Counted from the stretch's first letter, positions 38,717 to 47,415 are shown. The stretch is 64,000 nt of DNA from Paenibacillus alba (GCF_013204855.1 NZ_JABMKZ010000010.1:1-64000), one strand, 5' to 3'. Numbers and translations are program-made. Notes: generated by a model from the letters alone, not told the origin.

Positions 38717-40289
38717 ATTTAATGCCTTTTTCGTTTATATATTGAAACCATTGCTTCTTATACTCCGCTTGCACCTTTTCAAGACCAGCTTGCTTCGCTT
38801 TCTCCATGAACGTCTTTAATCCTGCATCTACATCGGCTACAAGCCCCATTTGCAGAGGCCACAAGTACTGCTTCTCCACTTGCTCCAGAGCAGCCTTCTC
38901 AGCCTGATATGAGCTGTAATCCTCAGCAAAGCCTGTGAAGATATCCGGTTTTTGAATTTTGTCCAGCTCTTTATAGATCGCTTTGACACCGTCAAAGCTT
39001 TTCTCGAACAACATCAGATCGGGATTCCGCCATGCCCAGCTGTTCATCGCCTCACGCGGGAAGCCGTTCGAATTGTTGTCGCCAATCATTTTATAATAGC
39101 CATTATCAATATCGAAGTTTTTACCTTGAATGCCATAGGAAGTGAGCCAATTGTAAGTTTTGTCCGTCACCATCTTCTCATAGAACTCCAGCGCACGTTC
39201 GGCATTCTTGCTGCTTTTCGGAATTGCGAAGCCATTATGAATAGGATGTACGGGCTGCGCATACCCTTTGGCAACCGGGAATGGGAAGTAGTCCAGATTC
39301 CAGTCTGCATGCGTGGATTTCATTTTATTCAAGGAATCGTTGAAGCGCGCCGGATTATCGCCAAATTCGCTCGCAGCTTTCCCGCTCACCAGTTGATCCC
39401 AAGTGGAGTCTTTCACATTCAGCACGTTTTTCGGGATAAAGCCTTTATCCATCCAACGTTTGGCAATCTTAATATCACCAAGGTGTTCGTCGGATCCCCA
39501 ATACGAGTAGACCTCGCTAGGCTTATTGTAGTTAATGCCTATGCCATACAACGGTGAGCCTACACTGTTATGCACGATATCCCGAAGGCCGCCCACGATG
39601 AGATTGCCGTCTGCACCGCTTGCGAAAGGCAGCATGTTTGGCTCATTTTTCTTAATGCCATCCATGTAAGCTTCGAACGTTTCAACGGAATTCGGCTTTG
39701 GCAAATTATGCTTAACTCTTAAATCCTCGCGCCAAACAAAACCATTCGTGACATATTCCTTGAATGTCGCCGGCACGGTGTAGATTTTGCCGTCTACCTT
39801 CACAGCTTCCCACATATCCTTAGGGACATATTTCGTCAAGCCTGGCGCAGCTTTAGGCAGTATGTCATCAAGCGGCAAGAACGCGCCTTTTTTGGCGTAG
39901 GATTGGTACTGCGTCCAATCCGCCGTGAAGATCAAATCCACTTGCTGACCGGATGAAAGCAGAAGCTTATACTTTTGATCCCAATCGGTCCATGTCGTGT
40001 AATTGAATTTTACGGTTGTATTCAAATCTTTGGAAGACAACTTATTCACTTCATCTTGAATGATTTGCAGGTCTTTGGGAGCGTTGCCAAGCATGTAGAA
40101 TTGAAGCTCTACCTTGTCTCTCTTAGGAGCTTCCGCCTTCGCCGCTGCTGCTGTTGCAGCTGCGCTCGAAGCGGGTGCCACAGTCTCCTTCTTCGGCTGA
40201 TCTGCGCTGCTGCTGCAACCATTCAGAACTGTGATGAATAGCGCCCCGGAAAGCAGGGCTGAGAATCGAGGTGTAGCGATCATTTTCAT
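38715..40289 (-). CDS. Family 1 extracellular solute-binding lipoprotein (carbohydrate)
   Basis: This 524-residue binding protein of the LplA/YtcQ type carries a signal with lipobox LNGC (Cys25), followed by an Ala/Ser-rich linker and the mature domain (LQFYMLGNAPKDLQIIQDEV). Its length matches oligosaccharide- or aldouronate-type receptors of paenibacilli. GGGAGG lies six nt before the ATG. It follows two permease genes on the same strand (69-bp gap). The usual ATPase is absent, as for systems that share an MsmX-like ATPase encoded elsewhere. Confidence 0.92.
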   Translation of the reverse strand: MKMIATPRFSALLSGALFITVLNGCSSSADQPKKETVAPASSAAATAAAAKAEAPKRDKVELQFYMLGNAPKDLQIIQDEVNKLSSKDLNTTVKFNYTTWTDWDQKYKLLLSSGQQVDLIFTADWTQYQSYAKKGAFLPLDDILPKAAPGLTKYVPKDMWEAVKVDGKIYTVPATFKEYVTNGFVWREDLRVKHNLPKPNSVETFEAYMDGIKKNEPNMLPFASGADGNLIVGGLRDIVHNSVGSPLYGIGINYNKPSEVYSYWGSDEHLGDIKIAKRWMDKGFIPKNVLNVKDSTWDQLVSGKAASEFGDNPARFNDSLNKMKSTHADWNLDYFPFPVAKGYAQPVHPIHNGFAIPKSSKNAERALEFYEKMVTDKTYNWLTSYGIQGKNFDIDNGYYKMIGDNNSNGFPREAMNSWAWRNPDLMLFEKSFDGVKAIYKELDKIQKPDIFTGFAEDYSSYQAEKAALEQVEKQYLWPLQMGLVADVDAGLKTFMEKAKQAGLEKVQAEYKKQWFQYINEKGIK

Positions 40290-40358
40290 TTGAATCCTCC
40301 CTTTATTGAGAACATCTATGTCAGCCGCGAAGGATAGTTGTGTGCTCCTTCTTCGGTT

Positions 40359-41252
40359 CTAACCTTTGACAGCACCGATTGTCAATCCTTTCACGAAATA
40401 ACGTTGAACGAAGGGATACAAGAAGAGAATGGGGCCGGTTACGACAATCGCCATCGCCATCTTGGTCGACTCCGCCGGCATTTCTCCCGTCATGACAACT
40501 CCTGTGCCTGCGCCCATTTGGGCTACAAAGCGCATCGTGTTGATAACGTTGTACAAGTAGTATTGCAGCTCATATTTGTTGGGGTCATTAATGAATAAGG
40601 AAGAAAGCAACCAGCCGTTCCAATAATGAAGCGCCAGGAACAAACCGACCGTCGCGATGCCTGGCATCGACAATTGCAGCACGACGCTGTAATAGATTTT
40701 GAAATCATTTGCGCCGTCAATTTTGGCAGATTCAATCAATTCTTCAGGAATTGCCGATTTAATGAAGCTGCGCATCAGAATGATCAGGAAAGGGCTCATC
40801 AGCCCGGGCAAAATGAGGACCGAATACGTATCCGTCAGCTTCAAATAATTGGCAAGCAGTATATACCAAGGCACTAATCCGCCGCCGAACAGCGTGGTGA
40901 AGTAAATATAGAAAGAAAAGTGATTTCGGTATTTGAAATCTCTGCGCTGGAGAACGTATCCCGCCATCGTCATCAAGAACAGCCCAGTGACCGTTCCCAC
41001 AATCGTTACGAACAGCGTAACACCGTACGCCTTAAGCACCTGCTCGGGAAATCGAAACACCGTCCTATAGCCTTCAATCGAGAAGACCTGCGGAATGAAA
41101 TGATATCCGCTGCGGATAATCGACTCATTTTGCGTCAGCGATGCCGATATAATCATCAAAAAAGGAAATAAACAAACCACAAAAGAAACCACAATAACGG
41201 CATAGGCCATCATTTGAAACAGAAACATATATTTCTCATCCTTGATTCTCAC
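40359..41252 (-). CDS. Carbohydrate ABC transporter permease, LplC/YtcP type
   Basis: This inner-membrane permease of about 297 residues has six membrane segments and the EAA-like loop ELIESAKIDGANDFKIYYSV. It starts with GTG ten nt after GGAGG; the longer ATG frame would overlap the upstream permease gene. YILLANYLKLTDTYSVLILPGLMSPF is typical of the CUT1 LplC branch. It pairs with the permease encoded just upstream for uptake of oligosaccharides bound by the receptor at 38715-40289. Confidence 0.92.
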   Translation of the reverse strand: MRIKDEKYMFLFQMMAYAVIVVSFVVCLFPFLMIISASLTQNESIIRSGYHFIPQVFSIEGYRTVFRFPEQVLKAYGVTLFVTIVGTVTGLFLMTMAGYVLQRRDFKYRNHFSFYIYFTTLFGGGLVPWYILLANYLKLTDTYSVLILPGLMSPFLIILMRSFIKSAIPEELIESAKIDGANDFKIYYSVVLQLSMPGIATVGLFLALHYWNGWLLSSLFINDPNKYELQYYLYNVINTMRFVAQMGAGTGVVMTGEMPAESTKMAMAIVVTGPILFLYPFVQRYFVKGLTIGAVKG

Positions 41253-41271
41253 GCCTACAGCTCCTCCCCGC

Positions 41272-42195
41272 CTAAAATAAAGCGTAGTCATCATTCATTT
41301 TGCGAATGATGTAGTTCACACTAATGATTAAAATAAATCCAAATAGCGACTGATAAAGACCTGCGGCCGTTGCCATGCCAACATCGAACGTAACCTTTAG
41401 CGAACGATACACATACGTATCAATAATGTCTGTCGCATTGAAAAGAACGCCATTATTTCCAATTAACTGGTAAAATAAATCAAATTGGCCTTTCATAATA
41501 CTGCCAAGCGCGAACAGAAGAAGGATCACAAAGGTTGGCTTCAGCATCGGAATGGTTATATGCCATACACGCTCAAAAATATTTGCTCCATCCATTTTGG
41601 CGGCTTCGTAATATTCCTCACTGATCCCCGTAATTGCCGCCAAATAAATAACCATGCTGTACCCGAGATTTTTCCATAAATAAAACAAAATGATCAGAAA
41701 CACCCACGCCCACGGCGTATTGTACACGTCTACCGGACTCGAGCTAAACTCCTTCAGGGTTGTGTTCAGAAACCCGCTTTCATAATTAAATAAGTTGTAC
41801 ACGATGACGCTTAAGATAACGAACGAAATGAAATAAGGCAGAAACATGACGGACTGGGCGATCTTCTTAAACCACGCGCTGCGAATTTCACTCAAAAGCA
41901 CAGCACAGAGGATGGCGAATACATTGCCAAATACAATGAAAGCTAAGTTGTAGCCGAGTGTATTCAGCGTCAATTTCATGAGAATGCCGGACTTCCATAA
42001 GAAAGAAAAGTTATCCAATCCCACAAATGGACTGCCAAACAACCCATCATTGAAATCAAATCTCGTAAACGCGTAATAGATGCCGACCATCGGCAAATAC
42101 GAGTTAATAAGGAAGAAGATCAATGTGGGCAGCAGCATGAGAAACATGATTTTGTTGGTCATGATTTCATAAATAAAACCTCGTCGTTTCATCAT
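41272..42195 (-). CDS. Carbohydrate ABC transporter permease, LplB type
   Basis: This 307-residue permease has six membrane segments and the loop EYYEAAKMDGANIFERVWHI as its EAA motif. FLINSYLPMVGIYYAFTRF and FVGLDNF are LplB-like landmarks. The start is the first of two ATGs, 12 nt after GAGGGGG. It is the first gene of the permease-permease-receptor operon. The upstream gap to the isoprenoid-synthase-like gene (divergent) is about 250 bp and no operator could be defined in it. Confidence 0.92.
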   Translation of the reverse strand: MMKRRGFIYEIMTNKIMFLMLLPTLIFFLINSYLPMVGIYYAFTRFDFNDGLFGSPFVGLDNFSFLWKSGILMKLTLNTLGYNLAFIVFGNVFAILCAVLLSEIRSAWFKKIAQSVMFLPYFISFVILSVIVYNLFNYESGFLNTTLKEFSSSPVDVYNTPWAWVFLIILFYLWKNLGYSMVIYLAAITGISEEYYEAAKMDGANIFERVWHITIPMLKPTFVILLLFALGSIMKGQFDLFYQLIGNNGVLFNATDIIDTYVYRSLKVTFDVGMATAAGLYQSLFGFILIISVNYIIRKMNDDYALF

Positions 42196-42448
42196 CGTTA
42201 ATTCGATCCCCCTCAAGCGATATGCAATGAGATAATCATAAATCGCCCTGTCGTAACCGGATAGTGAAGCCTCTTGAGGTAAGTGAACTAATCGGTGAAA
42301 TGAGCTATGAACAATATGTACTTCCGTGAACTGGCTTGCAAGGAATAGATGAACAGCGCGGATTGTGCGGAGTAAAATAGGAATTGTATCCTGCGAGAAT
42401 TCGTGCTAGTCTAGTTTCAAGAATATACCAATAAAGGAGAATATGCCT

Positions 42449-43381
42449 ATGGATTGGCTCGATGCGCATAAACAAGATCTTCATGACGTATTCGCACAAA
42501 CGAAGCAGATTGTCAGCACGTTTCCGGCACCTCTGGATCAACTTGGGCTTGCTTATTTGGCTAAATTCGATGCCCGTAAAGAAGGCACTACCAAGAACTA
42601 TATCTGCTACTTACTCCCATACTGGATGAAGGACATGAGTGTTTTGCCTCAGGATGACGTGCAAAAGTTGTCTTTAGCCAACGTATTCGTCATGCTTTAT
42701 TATTTCATTCAGGACGATATTATGGATTCCACCAAAGGTGAGCATAGGGAGAAGCTGCCGCTCGCGAATCTATTCCACATGCAATTCTTAACTATTTATA
42801 GAGCAATGTTTCCAGCAGCATCACCATTTTGGAGTTACTATGATGCCTATGTCCTTGAATGGGCTGAAGCTGTCACCAACGAGCAGCATGCCGATTATTT
42901 CCACACAGATCGGAGTAAAGTCGCTAAGAAAGCCAGTCCTGTGAAAAATGCTAGCACAGGTGCGCTTTTACTCAGCAACCAAGCTGATCAAATTCCTGCT
43001 GTGACAACTGCTGTTGAGCAGGTGCTTGTGACTTTACAGATGCTGGACGATTGGGCTGACTGGGAGGAAGATATCGAAGATGGCTCTTACAATTGTTTGT
43101 TAGCTTCCATGCGGAAGCACATGCAACTTTCAGAAGAAAACACGCTTACTGTGGATATGTTTAAAGATCAACTATACGTTAAGGATTTCCTAGATACATA
43201 TGGACAAATTGCAACAGCACATCATGAACATTTACTTGGTTTACAGACCTCTATGTCCCAAATGACGAGCTTCCACGAATTGCTAGTAAAGAACATTCAA
43301 ACCGTCAATCAAGAGATCAAAGAAAAACGAAAGAAGTTAGCTTCAGGCGGATTCTACTATTTTTTGTCTGAATCTAGATAA
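42449..43381 (+). CDS. Class I isoprenoid-synthase-like protein, candidate peptide prenyltransferase
   Basis: This all-helical protein of about 310 residues carries two Asp-rich motifs in the spacing of trans-isoprenyl synthases: QDDIMD (residues 88-93, a DDxxD) and LDDWADWEED (199-208). These normally bind magnesium and a prenyl diphosphate. The rest has little resemblance to housekeeping farnesyl or heptaprenyl synthases and lacks their usual flanking Arg motifs. The ATG nine nt after AAAGGAG is chosen. It is followed by a small leader-type peptide gene (82 bp), as ComQ is followed by ComX in Bacillus. Prenylation of that peptide is inference; a free terpenoid product is the alternative. 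Confidence 0.65.
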   Translation: MDWLDAHKQDLHDVFAQTKQIVSTFPAPLDQLGLAYLAKFDARKEGTTKNYICYLLPYWMKDMSVLPQDDVQKLSLANVFVMLYYFIQDDIMDSTKGEHREKLPLANLFHMQFLTIYRAMFPAASPFWSYYDAYVLEWAEAVTNEQHADYFHTDRSKVAKKASPVKNASTGALLLSNQADQIPAVTTAVEQVLVTLQMLDDWADWEEDIEDGSYNCLLASMRKHMQLSEENTLTVDMFKDQLYVKDFLDTYGQIATAHHEHLLGLQTSMSQMTSFHELLVKNIQTVNQEIKEKRKKLASGGFYYFLSESR

Positions 43382-43407
43382 TTTTGCTAGTTTACTCAGA
43401 ATATTCG

Positions 43408-43416
43408 TGTTATAAT
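43408..43416 (+). promoter_or_regulatory. Extended -10 promoter of the leader-peptide gene
   Basis: TGTTATAAT is an extended -10 (TG-N-TATAAT) 48 nt before the peptide ATG, inside the gap after the synthase gene. No good -35 is seen. It would let the peptide be made separately from, and in excess over, the synthase. Confidence 0.5.
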
Positions 43417-43464
43417 TTTTTTGTAGGTAAAATTAACCAATTAATTATGGAAGGGGATTTCCTA

Positions 43465-43704
43465 ATGACATCCAATGAATTGAGATCTCAAATTATTCAA
43501 AAGGCATGGGAAGACGAAGCATTCAAGAACCAACTAATCGCTAATCCCAAAGCGGCATTGAAGCAAGCCTTTAACATCACACTTCCAGATGACATTAAAG
43601 TTAAAGCCATTGAAGAAACTTCTACAGAGTTTGTTCTCGTGATCCCCACGAATCCTGCCAAGGTTTTAGTTACTACGAATGCCGTTGAGTATACTTGGTC
43701 TTAA
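43465..43704 (+). CDS. NHLP-type leader peptide / RiPP or pheromone precursor candidate
   Basis: This 79-residue peptide has the nitrile-hydratase-alpha-like leader (NHLP) pattern: IIQKAWEDEAFKNQLIANPK then AALKQAFNITLPDDIKVKAI and TEFVLVIPTNP. The part after NPA is only about 15 residues (KVLVTTNAVEYTWS) and has no GG/GA cleavage motif and no Cys. Trp78 is the penultimate residue. The ATG lies eight nt after GGAAGGGG. With a synthase of isoprenyl type next to it, the C-terminal Trp is the obvious candidate for prenylation, as in ComX. It could instead be an NHLP-fold protein with another role. Confidence 0.7.
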   Translation: MTSNELRSQIIQKAWEDEAFKNQLIANPKAALKQAFNITLPDDIKVKAIEETSTEFVLVIPTNPAKVLVTTNAVEYTWS

Positions 43705-43728
43705 ATTTATTCAAAAACATTTAATTAA

Positions 43729-43778
43729 CTGGAATAACTCACTTCACACTGTTGAGATCACGGAGTGAGCTATTCCAG
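43729..43778 (+). terminator. Long hairpin after the leader-peptide gene
   Basis: CTGGAATAACTCACT and AGTGAGCTATTCCAG form a 15-bp stem with one mismatch and a 20-nt loop. No T run follows directly, so it may protect the mRNA end or act with the next hairpin rather than terminate alone. Confidence 0.5.
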
Positions 43779-43794
43779 GAACATATAACAAACG

Positions 43795-43832
43795 AAAAAG
43801 GTGCTGCGCTTTGTTAGCTCAGACCTTTTTTA
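43795..43832. terminator. Bidirectional terminator between peptide gene and kinase gene
   Basis: AAAAAGGT...ACCTTTTTTA with inner CTGAGC/GCGCAG pairs forms a stem flanked by A and T runs, between the convergent peptide and kinase genes. It overlaps the kinase stop codon. Confidence 0.65.
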
Positions 43833-45725
43833 TTTTACAGCAATGGAAGGAAAACAAATGATCGCTTCCGTCCCGATATATTTCTGACTTTGAAACTCAA
43901 GATGTCCTTGCATCGCCTCAACGATTCGAAAAGTAATCATGAGCCCAAGTCCTGTCCCCTTTGTTTTTGTTGAATAGTAAGGCTCCCCTAATTTGATCAA
44001 CTGCGTAGGCTCAATTCCTTCCCCATTATCTTTGATATGAATATACACTTTCCCGTGTTTCGCATACGCCCATATATGAATTTGACCATCTACTTGGAAA
44101 GCCTCAATGCTGTTTTTGATAATATTGATCAGCACTTGTTTTAATTTCGAAGAGCTTCCTCGTATGTATAGATCATTGGGGACATTAACGATAATTCGCC
44201 CTCCGTGTAAAGTAGCCAAAGGCACAATAATTCCTTCAATTTGGTTAATCTCTTTGAACACATTTAAATCCACGACCTCATCAAGCTGCGGTTTGGCAAA
44301 TGTTAGAAATTCTGTGATAATCACCGAGGCTCGATCCAATTCCTCTATCGCAATTCCCATATATTCTTTGTTCTTATCATCCGTTCTAGCTGCAACAAGC
44401 TGCAAGAAGCCTCGTGTTACCTGCAAAGGATTTCTCACCTCATGAGCGACTGACGCTGCTAGGGCACTTATGATTTCCATTTTTTCAGAAAGCTGGAGTT
44501 GATGATTGTAAAATTCGAGTTCTTTGGAGTAGTTAATCATTTGTTCCTGATTGATGGCGAAGCGCCTGCCTAAGACGACAATAGTGGCGATAATGAATCC
44601 TACTACTCCCCATCTCCATAAGTTAAATTGATAGCTTTGAGAACTCGCATAGAAATATACCAGGTCTAGTGCACTCATAAAAGCTAACGAGGCAAATCCG
44701 ATTGAGAAAATGATCGCTTCCTTATTCCCCCTTTTTACAAAAAGAATGGAGAAGCCAATCATGAGGATGAACTGACAAATCATTATATATCCCAAAACAG
44801 TAACCGAAGCAAAAAAGTATGCTTCGCTAAATCGAGAGCCATTAAACTGATTAACCAGCATAATAATAATTAAAAAAACCGAATACATAACCTGAAATTT
44901 CCTAAACCAGCGTATCAGTTTATATTTACCATCAGCGAACGTTTTTTCAAAATAATACGTGAGTGTCGGCAAAAATACAGCCAGCGATAGATCAAACAAA
45001 GCAATATATAAACCACCATGGTTCGTGAAATTTATGTATATGAAAGAAGAATACGTAATAAAAATAATGCCAAGTGTTAGATTCAGCACACTAATTAAAA
45101 CCCAACTTGTATCTCGACCTTTTCTCAGGCAGAAAGAACCTATGGGTATGATCAAAGCTATGAACAGAAAAACACAGCCTAAAATAATATTCAAAAAATC
45201 ATAAAGTAAAAATGCTCGCGTCAAAACCGTATAGTTATCTAACATAATAGCTGAATGTATATCCAAGCGACCCATGGATGTCTCCAGCTTTATATAAACG
45301 ACTTTCCCTACCTCCTCATTGCCAATAGGAAATAATACTCTTTGTTTATCGAATGCAAAATCAAAGCTGATTTCTTGAATCAAGCGATCGTCCATGTATA
45401 TCGAGATGTTCTGCGCATGAATGCCTTGAATATAAATGCCATAATCTATTGGAATTTGAGCTGGAAGCCGAAATTTAATCCATGCTGATGAAACTTCTGC
45501 CGGTTTTTCTGGGGACATTTTGCCATTCTTAACGGTAATCCATTCCTTGGAAGGAGCGGTCCTTACCTCTTCAATTCCTCCTTGCGGATTACCCCACATG
45601 ATGCTCCAATCCGGAATTGTTAACTTCTCTTTAGGAGTTTCCGCATACACTTGAGGTACCACGATTCCAAAACCGATCATTGCAACCAGTAAATACTTCA
45701 TAACCATCTCAAAGATTAACTTCAT
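43830..45725 (-). CDS. 7TM DISM-type sensor histidine kinase
   Basis: This 631-residue kinase has a signal peptide (cleaved near QVYA-ET, residue 28), an extracellular jelly-roll-like DISM domain (about 40-165, WIKFRLPAQIPIDYGIYIQG) and seven membrane segments (about 170-388). A HisKA domain with His428 in SVAHEVRNPLQVTRGFLQL and an ATPase domain (DNGEGIEP, GTGLGL) follow. The kinase core is of the KinA-like sporulation group, not the HisKA_3 type of ComP. GGGAGG lies seven nt before the ATG. It faces the leader-peptide gene tail to tail and is a candidate receptor for its product; no response regulator adjoins. Confidence 0.9.
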   Translation of the reverse strand: MKLIFEMVMKYLLVAMIGFGIVVPQVYAETPKEKLTIPDWSIMWGNPQGGIEEVRTAPSKEWITVKNGKMSPEKPAEVSSAWIKFRLPAQIPIDYGIYIQGIHAQNISIYMDDRLIQEISFDFAFDKQRVLFPIGNEEVGKVVYIKLETSMGRLDIHSAIMLDNYTVLTRAFLLYDFLNIILGCVFLFIALIIPIGSFCLRKGRDTSWVLISVLNLTLGIIFITYSSFIYINFTNHGGLYIALFDLSLAVFLPTLTYYFEKTFADGKYKLIRWFRKFQVMYSVFLIIIMLVNQFNGSRFSEAYFFASVTVLGYIMICQFILMIGFSILFVKRGNKEAIIFSIGFASLAFMSALDLVYFYASSQSYQFNLWRWGVVGFIIATIVVLGRRFAINQEQMINYSKELEFYNHQLQLSEKMEIISALAASVAHEVRNPLQVTRGFLQLVAARTDDKNKEYMGIAIEELDRASVIITEFLTFAKPQLDEVVDLNVFKEINQIEGIIVPLATLHGGRIIVNVPNDLYIRGSSSKLKQVLINIIKNSIEAFQVDGQIHIWAYAKHGKVYIHIKDNGEGIEPTQLIKLGEPYYSTKTKGTGLGLMITFRIVEAMQGHLEFQSQKYIGTEAIICFPSIAVK

Positions 45726-45873
45726 ACATGCACCTCCCCGAGGACATCTTACATTAATTTACAATAGCATAGATTCGACGGGTTTCGATGCTTTCCTGCT
45801 TTATAGCCTTGTAAACAATGGAAAACAATAATAGAAATGGGGAGGATTCACATTTGGAGAGATCTTGCCTCCA

Positions 45874-46067
45874 AATAAAAGTCTCCAAAGACTTCTATTC
45901 ATCAAAAACCTCCCCTTTTTGAGTAAATAGAAGCTTATAGAGGCTCTTATCTCTTTGTTTACCAGAGAATTCTAAGTGTTTCACCGACGATAAGAGCCTC
46001 CAGAGACTTCTATCTATGAAAAATCATCCCTTTCTGTGCAAATAGAAGCTCATAAAGGCTCTTATTT
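45874..46067. repeat. Four alternately oriented copies of a 25-bp repeat
   Basis: Related segments lie at 45874-45899 (reverse), 45925-45950 (forward), 45989-46013 (reverse) and 46039-46067 (forward); the forward form reads AATAGAAGC...GGCTCTTAT. Neighbouring copies can pair into large hairpins. They fill the 410-bp gap 45726-46135, which holds no supported gene and no recognisable promoter beyond these repeats and the terminator after them. Confidence 0.7.
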
Positions 46068-46073
46068 GCAAAA

Positions 46074-46125
46074 CAGAGAAGGGCCGTCCGCTAGGTCTTG
46101 CGACCTTTGGGACAACCCTTCTCTG
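46074..46125 (-). terminator. Structured terminator of the catabolic gene cluster
   Basis: CAGAGAAGGG pairs with CCCTTCTCTG, enclosing nested GTCC/GGAC and AGGTC/GACCT stems. On the minus strand it is followed by TTTTGC. It lies 10 bp after the last amidohydrolase stop codon. Confidence 0.75.
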
Positions 46126-46135
46126 TGAAATCAGT

Positions 46136-47383
46136 TTAAGTTGCTATAAATAGACGGCTATTCGCAGGCTGCGTTTCAGCAACGATCCGGCCACGGCTAA
46201 TCACATATCGACAGTCCGGCTGCTTTCGAACAAGATCCATCGCATCTTGGCCCGGCAGCACAATCAAATTAGCGGGCTTTCCTGCTCCAATGCCATAATC
46301 CTTGAGCTGCAGCGTAGCTGCCGCACGAATAGTAATCATCCGCACGAGCTCAGCTACCTCCTCACGTCCCATCATATGTCCCAAATGCGCCGCCATATGG
46401 GCTGCTTGGAGCATACTTCCCGTGCCCATCGGATAGAAAGGCGTCTGAATATCATCATGTGCAAGACTGACATTCACGCCGGCTGACCACAGGTCCTTAA
46501 TGCGAGTAATGCCTCGCCCTTTGGGATATCCGTCAAATCTTCCCTGCATAGCACTGTTAATAAGCGGGCAGCACACCACGTTCACCCCTGAACGAACCAA
46601 TAGGCCAAGCACTTTCTGAAAATAGGCTTCACCATAATACGCTGAAGCACTGGCATGGGCGGCAGTCACACGTTCGCGCAGCCCCGAACGCATGGCCAGA
46701 TGCGCTGTGCTCTCCAGGAAGGTAGAGTTCGCATCATCCGTCTCGTCACAAAAAACATGGACGAAACATCCGTATTTCTCCGCGAGGCGAAAGACGAAAT
46801 CAACCGAAGCCAGTCCTTCCTCACGTGTAGGCTCCAAATGCGGAATCGCTCCAATGCCATCCGCGCCAAGCTGAAGCGCCTCTTCAAGTCGCTGCGCATT
46901 ATCGGGACATGCGGGAATTCCGTCTTGCGGGAAGGCGATGACCTGCAAATTCATATAAGGCTTGACGCGCTCGCGCAATTCGAGAAGTGCCCGCAGCGCT
47001 GTAAGATGAGGATCCGAGATGTCCGCCTGCGTCCGCACATGGAGAATGCCTGCCGCAAGCTGCATCCTCAGCACCTTTTCAGCTCGGCTCCTAACATCCT
47101 CATAAGTAAGTGTCTCTTTGCGCTTCTGCCAAAGCCGAATGCCTTCAAATAGTGTGCCGCTCTCATTCCATGAAGGCTCCCCTGCTGTAAGCACAGTGTC
47201 TAGATGAATGTGAGACTCTACAAACGGAGGAAGCGCCAGATGCCCGCTGCCATCAATCTCTCGTTCAGCCTGACCATCAAACCTTCCCATCATGGCAATC
47301 AAGCCATCTTTAATGCCGATATCTATCGGCCCCTGATTGTCAGAGTCACCCAGCAGCCGTATATGACGAATGACTAGATCCAA
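46136..47383 (-). CDS. Cytosine deaminase-like amidohydrolase (first of two)
   Basis: This protein of about 415 residues is a CodA-type metal-dependent deaminase/hydrolase. Ligand motifs in order are ESHIHLD, VHVFCDETDD (His and Glu pair), AAHASA and LAHDDIQTPF, which correspond to the metal and proton-relay residues of cytosine deaminase. The best start is a TTG 11 nt after GGGAGG; an ATG seven codons earlier (47404) lies before that site. It is the last gene of the catabolic cluster. The substrate could be a pyrimidine, creatinine or another cyclic amidine. Confidence 0.88.
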   Translation of the reverse strand: MDLVIRHIRLLGDSDNQGPIDIGIKDGLIAMMGRFDGQAEREIDGSGHLALPPFVESHIHLDTVLTAGEPSWNESGTLFEGIRLWQKRKETLTYEDVRSRAEKVLRMQLAAGILHVRTQADISDPHLTALRALLELRERVKPYMNLQVIAFPQDGIPACPDNAQRLEEALQLGADGIGAIPHLEPTREEGLASVDFVFRLAEKYGCFVHVFCDETDDANSTFLESTAHLAMRSGLRERVTAAHASASAYYGEAYFQKVLGLLVRSGVNVVCCPLINSAMQGRFDGYPKGRGITRIKDLWSAGVNVSLAHDDIQTPFYPMGTGSMLQAAHMAAHLGHMMGREEVAELVRMITIRAAATLQLKDYGIGAGKPANLIVLPGQDAMDLVRKQPDCRYVISRGRIVAETQPANSRLFIAT

Positions 47384-47415
47384 CAGTGAAGTCGCCTCCC
47401 TCATCTTATGGCTGA

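Noticed and set aside
42370..42400. Sigma-H promoter before the synthase gene (ATAGGAATT and GAAT)
   Set aside because: The -35-like part fits but the spacing to GAAT is about 8 bp instead of 11-12, so it does not meet the consensus.
43830..45725. Calling the kinase ComP
   Set aside because: ComP has a HisKA_3-type core; this kinase has a HEVRNP core of the KinA-like group and a DISM sensor, so only the layout is similar.
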